5,041 nt of DNA, taken from positions 1-5,041 of the forward strand of contig JBILVQ010000225.1 in assembly GCA_044370375.1 (NCBI GenBank). Direction: 5' to 3'. Below the pieces are notes generated by a model. It saw only the letters and a program-made list of their open reading frames with translations. It was not told the DNA's origin and ran no database searches. Positions 1-5,041 of this stretch are shown here, piece after piece. This stretch comes from JBILVQ01 sp044370375. GTDB lineage: Bacteria; Bacteroidota; Bacteroidia; UBA4408. The translations under genes and the position numbers were made by a program. Within the stretch, counting starts at the first letter, position 1, and each line of letters opens with the position of its first letter.

Positions 1-2105
1 AAATTAGATAAAGAAATTTTTCCAATTTTTGATGTGCTATTTTGTAATGAAAAGGTAAGTATATCTTTTACCGGATTTGGGTAAAATAAAACAGGAAAGT
101 CTTCGGTATTTCCTAGAACATCCACTGTTACAAAATCATAACAAGCACTGGTATCTTGGCAATTGGAGTTGCCTACTAGCACGGCATAACTTCCATTGGT
201 TAGCGGTGAAAAGCTTTGATGGGTTTCGCCTGGCAAAGGACTAAAATTATTACTGCAATCAAGCCATTGATAAGTTACACCAATCAAAGGAGGAAAATCA
301 GCAGTAAGATTAGTATTAGATACTGTTACATTTGTATTTAGCGGTTGATAAACATTTACATAAGAAGTGATAGAATTATTGCAACCATTGGTATCGATGA
401 TATTTTGCACATAAAAACTTGTGGAATCAACATAGTTGCCGTCAATTAAAACGCTATCCCCTGCGCACAAATAAATTGTTTGAGTGCTGTCGTAGGTTGG
501 ATAAAGCATGATGTTCGTACTAATAATGCTATCACAACCAATAGAATTTACCAAAGTATCGGTATAAATTCCGGCCAATGAATAGATACTATTTCCAACC
601 GTGACGCTGTTTCCTGGGCAAAATATTAAGCTTTGAAAATTGGAAGAATTAATGCAAGGTCCATACTTAATGAGCATAATATCATTTACGTTAGGTAGCT
701 CAGAAGCAAGACTGCTAATGTTGGCAGTTGGATCAAAATCGATAGTGCCTATAAAACCACCAGTAACAAAGATATTTTGATTATTATCAAGTGCAATGGA
801 GTTTCCATAGGCGCCAGTACCCAAAGGACTGGTATCACCTACATTATTTGCAAAATTGAACATACCATTGGCATCATATTTTGCTATAAATAAATCGGGC
901 CCTCCGTTGGAGTAAAGGTCAAAAGTGGAAGCGCTGAAATCGAAATCTGCCGTATAAATCAAATTGCCTGTAACATAGATATTAGATAAACTATCTAAAG
1001 TTATATCACTCATCACTATTTCACCAAATCCAAGAATTCCATTGGCCCAAACAAAATTACCTTGATTATTTAGTTTTAGTATAAAACCATTTCTAGCTCC
1101 TTGATAAGTAGATATTGAAAAATCTGAAAATCCTTGATCAAAATTAATTGTTCCATAAAACCAACCTACACAATACACATTTCCTGTTAAATCAATAGCT
1201 AATCTATATCCAATATCCTCTAAGCTATCACCATAAGATTTTGCCCAAAGAAAATTGCCATTCAAATCAAATTTGGCAATGAAAATATCCATTGTAGTTG
1301 GCTTGGCAGAACTTAAATGAAAGGTAGCTGGACTTGGATCAAAGTCAGCTGTTCCATAAAAGTGCCCGCAGCTGTAAACATTTCCATTTGGGTCAACTTT
1401 TATATCAGTGCTAAACTCACTATTGTCGCCAACTATTGCTTTAACCCAAATTAAATTTCCTTGTTCGTCTAATTTAACGATAAACAAATCAGGAGCAAAA
1501 CCTTGGCCTGTTAAATTTAGGATAGCTGAGCTAGGGTCAAAGTCAACGGTTTGTAAAAATTCTCCTGTGATGTAGGTATTTCCATTGTCATCACAATCCA
1601 TGCTATAAGCAACGTTGTATGCATTGGAAAATTTCTTTGCCCAAACATAGTTGCCATTGCCATCTAACTTACAAACAAAAGTATTGCGCCCTCCCATCGC
1701 TGTAAGAATATTAGAGCCCGCACTCGGATCAAAATCCACTGTGCCATTGAAATATCCGGTGATGTAAATATTTCCTATGGTATCAATAGCCATTTTTACG
1801 GCTTCGTCCTGATTGGTGCCTCCCATTCTTTTGCACCAAATTAAATTGCCATGATTGGTATACTTTGCAATAAAAATATCATCATTGCCTGCAGATGTTA
1901 AACTACTGATTCCAGTATCGAGATCAAAGTCGGTCATGCCTTTAAATGATCCAACAATGAATACATTTCCTGCACCATCAACTTTTATATCATTGCTTGA
2001 TTTAAAGTTATTGCCATGGAGGCCTTTTGCCCATTTAAAAATGGTATTCTGAGCCTCACTATTATTGGCAAAAAGAAGAAAGAAGAAAATATAAAATTGT
2101 CGCAT
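1..2105 (-). CDS. Secreted SBBP-type seven-bladed beta-propeller protein with T9SS sorting domain (3' end beyond the window)
   Basis: The frame is open from an ATG at 2105 to the left edge (701 residues visible, no stop), so the C-terminus is missing. Residues 1-19 form a signal peptide (hydrophobic IFFFLLF core, likely cleavage after SEA). Residues about 25-482 carry seven repeats of about 66 residues, each with an aromatic start (W-A-K-like), a D..GN-(I/V)-Y-(I/V)-T-G strand, a G-T-x-D-F-D-P motif and a D-x-F-I-x-K-(L/Y) strand; this matches the beta-propeller repeat family (Pfam SBBP). Two Cys-containing modules follow (about 495-596), then an Ig/PKD-like stretch with YQW and G-S-Y-A-V motifs (about 597-660), then NTEDFPVLFYPNPVKD (666-681), the typical start of the T9SS C-terminal sorting domain. 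About 40 residues of that domain should lie outside the window. Inference: the protein crosses the outer membrane by T9SS and is surface-anchored or released. No catalytic residues were recognised; a binding or adhesion role is a guess. It is divergent from the regulator at 2264. Confidence 0.93.
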   Translation of the reverse strand, partial: MRQFYIFFFLLFANNSEAQNTIFKWAKGLHGNNFKSSNDIKVDGAGNVFIVGSFKGMTDFDLDTGISSLTSAGNDDIFIAKYTNHGNLIWCKRMGGTNQDEAVKMAIDTIGNIYITGYFNGTVDFDPSAGSNILTAMGGRNTFVCKLDGNGNYVWAKKFSNAYNVAYSMDCDDNGNTYITGEFLQTVDFDPSSAILNLTGQGFAPDLFIVKLDEQGNLIWVKAIVGDNSEFSTDIKVDPNGNVYSCGHFYGTADFDPSPATFHLSSAKPTTMDIFIAKFDLNGNFLWAKSYGDSLEDIGYRLAIDLTGNVYCVGWFYGTINFDQGFSDFSISTYQGARNGFILKLNNQGNFVWANGILGFGEIVMSDITLDSLSNIYVTGNLIYTADFDFSASTFDLYSNGGPDLFIAKYDANGMFNFANNVGDTSPLGTGAYGNSIALDNNQNIFVTGGFIGTIDFDPTANISSLASELPNVNDIMLIKYGPCINSSNFQSLIFCPGNSVTVGNSIYSLAGIYTDTLVNSIGCDSIISTNIMLYPTYDSTQTIYLCAGDSVLIDGNYVDSTSFYVQNIIDTNGCNNSITSYVNVYQPLNTNVTVSNTNLTADFPPLIGVTYQWLDCSNNFSPLPGETHQSFSPLTNGSYAVLVGNSNCQDTSACYDFVTVDVLGNTEDFPVLFYPNPVKDILTFSLQNSTSKIGKISLSN
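318..623 (-). repeat. Two tandem 51-residue Cys-containing modules
   Basis: Residues about 495-596 of the secreted protein contain two copies of a module with the pattern C-x-G-(N/D)-S-V, then V-G/D-G, a Y or F, and later N-x-x-G-C-(D/N). The cysteines are C496 and C524 in the first copy and C547 and C575 in the second, so each pair is separated by 27 residues and the copies are 51 residues apart. This kind of module is common between the functional domain and the sorting domain of Bacteroidota T9SS cargo. A disulfide within each copy is an inference. Together with the following YQW segment it probably forms a beta-sandwich stalk. Confidence 0.7.
660..2033 (-). repeat. Seven tandem beta-propeller blades (about 65-67 residues each)
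   Basis: These are protein-level repeats in the secreted protein. The blade-initial aromatic residue falls at W25, W90, W155, W220, W287, W353 and F418, giving periods of 65, 65, 65, 67, 66 and 65 residues. The DFD motif falls at residues 59, 124, 188, 254, 321 (as NFD), 387 and 456. Seven units is exactly one closed seven-bladed ring. Blades 5 and 6 are the most divergent in the FDP motif (NFDQ and DFDF), and the last blade replaces W with F. The period was read from the translation; DNA-level identity between repeats is low, so this is an old duplication, not a recent expansion. Confidence 0.88.
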
Positions 2106-2108
2106 TCC

Positions 2109-2132
2109 AAGTAGATTACGAGATTGCTACTT
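2109..2132. promoter_or_regulatory. Inverted repeat AAGTAG-N12-CTACTT in the secreted protein's leader
   Basis: AAGTAG at 2109-2114 and CTACTT at 2127-2132 are a perfect 6-bp inverted repeat with a 12-base spacer. It spans nearly the whole predicted leader, ending three bases before the ATG at 2105 and starting at the predicted transcription start. It could be an operator or a leader hairpin near the ribosome-binding region. A six-base repeat can occur by chance, so confidence is low. Confidence 0.3.
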
Positions 2133-2135
2133 CAT

Positions 2136-2143
2136 CAAAGTTA
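2136..2143 (-). promoter_or_regulatory. Bacteroidota-type -7 promoter element for the secreted protein
   Basis: Read on the minus strand the bases are TAACTTTG, a full match to the Bacteroidota -7 consensus TAnnTTTG. It lies 30 bases upstream of the ATG at 2105, so transcription would start near 2130 and leave a leader of about 25 bases. No convincing -33 TTTG box is visible at the usual distance. No strong Shine-Dalgarno is present, which is normal in this phylum. Confidence 0.45.
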
Positions 2144-2181
2144 AACACTTGATTTTCTAAACTGTTATAGCAATGCATTTA

Positions 2182-2210
2182 GGGTAGTATTGTGGGTATT
2201 TTTTTGGGTA
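2182..2210 (+). promoter_or_regulatory. Three GGGTA boxes at 12-bp spacing upstream of the regulator
   Basis: GGGTA occurs at 2182-2186, 2194-2198 and 2206-2210, exactly 12 bp apart. The last two copies extend to the 10-base identity GGGTATTTTT. The array lies 54-82 bases upstream of the preferred ATG at 2264 and in the shared region between two divergent genes. Direct repeats spaced by about one helical turn suggest a protein-binding array, possibly for the LuxR-type regulator itself, but this is inference; simple slippage duplication of a 12-bp unit is the alternative. Confidence 0.35.
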
Positions 2211-2263
2211 TTTTTCATGGTTTAAAGAATAAAAAATTTGTATCTTTAAACTCAAATTACAAT

Positions 2264-2860
2264 ATGGAAGTAGCTTTTATCTCGGAATGCAATACTTTCT
2301 ATAATATTCTTGCCAAGAGTATTAATATGAAGTACCCAAGCCTAAAATTCTTTTATTACGAGAGTCCAGCGCAATTTGAAATGCAATTGCAACCTGCCTT
2401 TAATTATATTATCATTAAATTAACGAATTATGAAAAGTATGATAGTATGATACACAAAATGATTCAAGCATATCCACAAACAAAATTCATCGGCTTAGTA
2501 ATTAATAGTAATTTCAAGCTTTCAGAAAAATTATTGGCAAAGTTCACACATGTCTTTTTGGATGCAGAAATCGAGGATAAACTCAATTTGTTGTTTCATG
2601 ATGTAATGGGACCCAAAAAATCTCTGCCTCTTGAAGGATTAAAAATAGAGGAAAACAAACGTAAATATCTCAATTTGAAACCCGAATTTAGCAAATGTTT
2701 GTTTCTCGTTTATCAGCTTAAAACTGCCACTGAGATTGCTCTTATTATGAATAAATCCAAAAGAACTATTGAAAAATATATTGATGCGCTAAAAAAGGTG
2801 TTTGAAGTGAAACGTAAGCAGGATTTGGTAGAAGTTTGTAGGTCAATTATGATGCATTGA
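2264..2860 (+). CDS. LuxR/GerE-type HTH regulator with degenerate receiver-like domain
   Basis: The protein has 198 residues from the ATG at 2264. The same frame can be extended to a GTG at 2192, but those 24 residues are encoded by the repeated GGGTATTTTT sequence and the fold starts naturally at MEVAFISE, so 2264 is preferred. Residues about 1-115 alternate hydrophobic strands and helices like a response-regulator receiver, but the acidic pair is reduced to S7-E8, the strand that should end in the phospho-accepting Asp reads FNYIIIKL (46-53), and the conserved Thr/Lys are not apparent. Residues about 138-195 match the LuxR/GerE HTH: LKPEF start, A-T-E-I-A turn, then SKRTIEKYIDALKKVF as recognition helix and R-K-Q-D-L-V end. 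Inference: a DNA-binding transcription factor not controlled by classical phosphorylation. No cognate histidine kinase is in the window. Weak -7-like sequences lie at 2233-2240 and 2241-2248. Divergent to the secreted protein gene. Confidence 0.8.
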   Translation: MEVAFISECNTFYNILAKSINMKYPSLKFFYYESPAQFEMQLQPAFNYIIIKLTNYEKYDSMIHKMIQAYPQTKFIGLVINSNFKLSEKLLAKFTHVFLDAEIEDKLNLLFHDVMGPKKSLPLEGLKIEENKRKYLNLKPEFSKCLFLVYQLKTATEIALIMNKSKRTIEKYIDALKKVFEVKRKQDLVEVCRSIMMH

Positions 2861-2873
2861 ATTTCAAATTATT

Positions 2874-2908
2874 TCTGTGGACCCCTGATAGCCGTGCACA
2901 GGTTTTTT
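2874..2908 (+). terminator. Weak candidate rho-independent terminator of the regulator gene
   Basis: CTGTG at 2875-2879 can pair with CACAG at 2897-2901 (plus one flanking T-G wobble), followed directly by six T at 2903-2908. It starts 14 bases after the regulator's stop codon, the right place for a terminator. The stem is short and the loop is long (17 bases), so it is only tentative. Confidence 0.3.
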
Positions 2909-2920
2909 GTGGAGGCTGGA

Positions 2921-2950
2921 TGAACTGATTCCGGCTGAACATCAGGTTCA
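2921..2950. repeat. Imperfect inverted repeat in the GC-elevated spacer
   Basis: TGAACTGAT at 2921-2929 pairs with ATCAGGTTCA at 2941-2950 with one bulged base, giving a 9-bp stem around an 11-base loop (2930-2940). No T-run follows on either strand, so it does not look like a terminator. It may be a structural element of an RNA or of a mobile-element end. Confidence 0.4.
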
Positions 2951-3030
2951 GTTTTCGGAGTAACACAAAAGCATGCACTACTTAGTACCCACGGGTTGCG
3001 TGAGCTAGGCCTAGGTTTTAGTATACACCG

Positions 3031-3060
3031 AATAAAACAAAAGAGCACCTCTGACAGGCT
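3031..3060 (-). terminator. Weak candidate terminator of the AlbA_2 gene
   Basis: On the minus strand AGCCT (3060-3056) can pair with AGGTGCT (3050-3044) with a two-base bulge, followed by a T-rich tract (CTTTTGTTTTATT, 3043-3031). It sits about 65 bases past the stop at 3124. The stem is short and bulged, so this is speculative. Confidence 0.22.
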
Positions 3061-3123
3061 GTTGGGAGGGATTCTTCTGGAGCAATATTGGTTAAGAAGC
3101 AAAATCCTTCAACACCAAATGCC

Positions 3124-5019
3124 TTAATCAAACAACGAGTTTTTCCTTGGGAAATCGTTATTGATCAAATAGTTTTTATTTGAGGATTTCACGAAATCTC
3201 GGTTAACCAAGTTTTTAAAAACGCCATAAATCTTTCGCTTAAAATTATCGAAACTCTTTATGTCGTTGGTCGGTTGATTCGTTTTGTAGTATAACAAACG
3301 ACCGGCTTGAGTTGCACTTATCGATTTATTCGTACTGTAATTATTGACCTGATAAATTAGGGACAAGGTTTGTTTGTATATTTCAGGCAAATTATCAAAT
3401 TCTCCACCGAAAATTTCTCTCAGCTCAGTTACATAATCACCGCGCATTAATTCTCGATTTAGTAAATAAATCGGATATAGCTCCGGACTTTCAGGATGTT
3501 TGTAAATTATACCGGATTTTTCTAAACGCGTTATGGCCTTAAAATGATTGTTATCAGGAGTTAATAAAATGGTATGTTGATAAAGCTGATTAGCTTTTTC
3601 GGATTTATATAAATAAGCAAGTATTGATAACTCATCTGCTGTTAGCGAAAACCCATTCAATTTCTTCTGAACAAATAGGTCAAAAGAGTCAATAAACGAA
3701 AGAAAATTCTCATCTATAAGCTTACCGCGTTGAATAAACAAACCTAAATCATCTTTGCTATAAAACCTATAGTAAGGCAAGTCTATATTGTTTTCAAGAG
3801 CTGCGTTCACCAAGTTGCTCATACCTCTCGCCTTACCTTCCCATTTATCAAAAACTTTAAGAACATCTGCCAACCTTGGATTTCGAGGCTTTGAGTCAGG
3901 TATGATTCTTCTTACCGGAATTTCATGATTCGGAATTTCAACAAGGAGTTGCCTCTTAAATGAACCGGGATTTCGAATTTCTATAAAAGTATTTGGTTTA
4001 ATATTAATATTAATATATTTATTGATGCTGTAATCTCTGTGTGCTATGGCATTATTAACCGTTTCTCTAAGAAGTTGTTCTGGATATTCAGGTTTCGCTG
4101 TTCCACTTCTTTCAATGGTTACCCCAATCTGGATATTCTTTAAGATATAGGCCAAGCTCTTTTCCATTAAGGGAATAACATTGTCTATCAAGGATTTTTT
4201 GTCTTGAGCAACCTCATACGGAGTATCAACAAAACCGTCAACTTGTGCACGCCAGCCCAAATAATCTTTTACATGTTTTCCACAAACAAGCATCCCAAGA
4301 GTGGTCGGGGTCTCTCCAATTATAAATTTCTTACGCGTTAAAAATGGTTTTGCATCCTCAACGTCCGATTTAGTAGTTTGTGTTTTTACTTCTCTATTTA
4401 ATAAGTAGATGTAGTCATTAAGTTTATCGATGTCAATTTCTTCGAGGCTTGTCTCTTCAACTGTTGATAATTCTCGGGCATTTTTTATCTCCTCCTTAAA
4501 CTCTTCATGAGCATTGATTGTATTTTCATCTACCTTATGGTCGCCTGTCAGTATGCGCTTGTATGCTGTTCTCTCAAAAAAAGCATATTTTAATTCTTCA
4601 GGTAGGGCATCAATGTACAAAACACACACCCTCTTATCTAATACTTCCCTTATCTCTTGACCAACAATATACTCATGGACATCAATTGGATTTTGATCCT
4701 TATCGGTAAATTTTGTTCCGAATTCTTTAATCACACTTTCAAAATCCTCGCTATAGCCTTTTAGTTCATAATTCTTATTGGTAACATTATTATTATCCTT
4801 TATCCCTAAAATTAAAATACCCCCTTTAGTGTTAAGAAAAGCGCTAATCGTTTGCAATACAGCATTTGATGCCTTTAAATTGGCTGGCGTTGGTTTTAAT
4901 TCAACTTTTTCGGTTTCAACAGGAATATATTCTTTCCTTGTAACACAATCCTCAATTTGTTCAAGTATTTTGTCAATTTCTTTCATCAAACAACCGGCTT
5001 TTACCCTGCCAAGATACAT
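3124..5019 (-). CDS. Schlafen AlbA_2 domain / HATPase (COG2865-like) protein
   Basis: The reading frame gives 631 residues from the ATG at 5019. A second ATG at 4986 (Met12) starts just before the first helix of the domain and is equally plausible (620 residues); the frame has no stop between 5019 and the window edge, so a start beyond 5041 cannot be excluded. Residues about 26-165 are an AlbA_2 domain: V-E-L-K-P (39-43), ISAFLNTKGGILILGIKD (58-75) and a late F-x-R-x-x-x-x-R segment (148-155). Residues about 310-430 are a C-terminal GHKL-type ATPase domain of COG2865: YPEQLLRETVNNAIAHRDY (312-330, N-box), IEIRNPGSF (346-354), RNPRLADVLK (379-388) and E-G-K-A-R-G-M (394-400). Residues about 459-520 look like a winged helix, and the last 100 residues are unassigned. 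Family members are usually called putative transcriptional regulators or ATP-binding proteins, sometimes mislabelled RecG-like; AlbA_2 is a putative nucleic-acid-binding fold. Role here unknown; transcription regulation or defence are both possible. Confidence 0.9.
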   Translation of the reverse strand: MYLGRVKAGCLMKEIDKILEQIEDCVTRKEYIPVETEKVELKPTPANLKASNAVLQTISAFLNTKGGILILGIKDNNNVTNKNYELKGYSEDFESVIKEFGTKFTDKDQNPIDVHEYIVGQEIREVLDKRVCVLYIDALPEELKYAFFERTAYKRILTGDHKVDENTINAHEEFKEEIKNARELSTVEETSLEEIDIDKLNDYIYLLNREVKTQTTKSDVEDAKPFLTRKKFIIGETPTTLGMLVCGKHVKDYLGWRAQVDGFVDTPYEVAQDKKSLIDNVIPLMEKSLAYILKNIQIGVTIERSGTAKPEYPEQLLRETVNNAIAHRDYSINKYININIKPNTFIEIRNPGSFKRQLLVEIPNHEIPVRRIIPDSKPRNPRLADVLKVFDKWEGKARGMSNLVNAALENNIDLPYYRFYSKDDLGLFIQRGKLIDENFLSFIDSFDLFVQKKLNGFSLTADELSILAYLYKSEKANQLYQHTILLTPDNNHFKAITRLEKSGIIYKHPESPELYPIYLLNRELMRGDYVTELREIFGGEFDNLPEIYKQTLSLIYQVNNYSTNKSISATQAGRLLYYKTNQPTNDIKSFDNFKRKIYGVFKNLVNRDFVKSSNKNYLINNDFPRKNSLFD

Positions 5020-5041
5020 AAAATGTCGGAATTTCTTTTTG

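Larger units (their letters stand above)
2875..3100. other. GC-elevated spacer between convergent genes, no assignable gene
   Basis: By direct counting 2881-3120 is about 46% GC, against about 30% in the end of the regulator gene (2761-2820). The change is abrupt at about 2875 and fades after about 3080. The minus strand is open for 77 codons (3102 to 2869) and the plus strand for about 62 codons (2939-3126). Neither translation resembles a family I recognise; the minus one is rich in Cys, Pro and Ser with no domain-like pattern. The spacer contains palindromes (GCATGC at 2971, CTAGGCCTAG at 3005, GTATAC at 3021) and a stem at 2921-2950. No terminal inverted repeats, target-site duplication or attC core motif was found. 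It may be a remnant of a mobile element or cassette, a structured RNA, or a decayed gene. Confidence 0.5.

Noticed and set aside
1855..2052. Plus-strand open frame of 65 codons
   Set aside because: Antisense to the first blade of the secreted propeller protein, whose coding frame is strongly supported by repeats and a signal peptide.
2192..2263. N-terminal extension of the regulator from a GTG at 2192
   Set aside because: The extra residues (MGIFLGIFHG and on) are a translation of the repeated GGGTATTTTT DNA and add nothing to the fold; the ATG at 2264 fits the receiver-like start better.
2869..3102. Minus-strand open frame of 77 codons in the GC-elevated spacer
   Set aside because: No recognisable domain, unusual Cys/Pro/Ser-rich composition, no convincing start signal, and the opposite strand is equally open in the aligned frame. 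Kept only as part of the spacer description.
2861..3123. Integron attC site or transposon ends
   Set aside because: No paired GTTRRRY/RYYYAAC core sites, no terminal inverted repeats and no target-site duplication could be found by eye.
3998..4020. AT-only tandem repeat (TAATAT units)
   Set aside because: It lies inside the ATPase domain and simply encodes the KYININI strand; no separate role is needed.
4518..4709. Plus-strand open frame of 63 codons
   Set aside because: Antisense to the AlbA_2 domain of the large minus-strand gene; no family resemblance.

Overview
The window looks like the chromosome of a Bacteroidota bacterium, probably of the Flavobacteriales, Chitinophagales or Saprospirales type. 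Three things point there: low-GC coding DNA (about 30-35% where counted), an exported protein ending in the start of a type IX secretion (T9SS) C-terminal sorting domain, and a TAnnTTTG-type -7 promoter element instead of a sigma70 -10 box. No rRNA, tRNA, CRISPR array or recognisable transposase was seen.

Layout: positions 1-2105 (minus strand) hold a large secreted protein cut by the left window edge. It has a signal peptide, seven beta-propeller (SBBP-type) blades, two tandem Cys-containing modules, an Ig/PKD-like segment and the first part of a T9SS sorting domain. Positions 2106-2263 are a divergent intergenic region with a likely promoter for the secreted protein, a short inverted repeat in its leader, and three GGGTA boxes spaced exactly 12 bp apart in front of the next gene. 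Positions 2264-2860 (plus strand) encode a 198-residue regulator with a LuxR/GerE-type helix-turn-helix and a receiver-like N-terminus that lacks the phosphorylation residues. Positions 2861-3123 are a convergent intergenic region, markedly GC-richer (about 46% over 2881-3120) than its surroundings and with no assignable gene. Positions 3124-5019 (minus strand) encode a 620-631 residue protein with a Schlafen AlbA_2 domain and a COG2865-type HATPase domain; its reading frame is still open at the right edge.

The secreted propeller protein and the regulator are divergently arranged, so local regulation is possible, but nothing in the sequence proves it. The AlbA_2 protein is convergent to the regulator and separated from it by the GC-shifted spacer, so it is likely an independent, possibly horizontally acquired accessory gene. 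The families seen are known. The least explained parts are the GC-rich spacer and the 12-bp-phased GGGTA boxes; no undescribed system can be demonstrated from this window alone.
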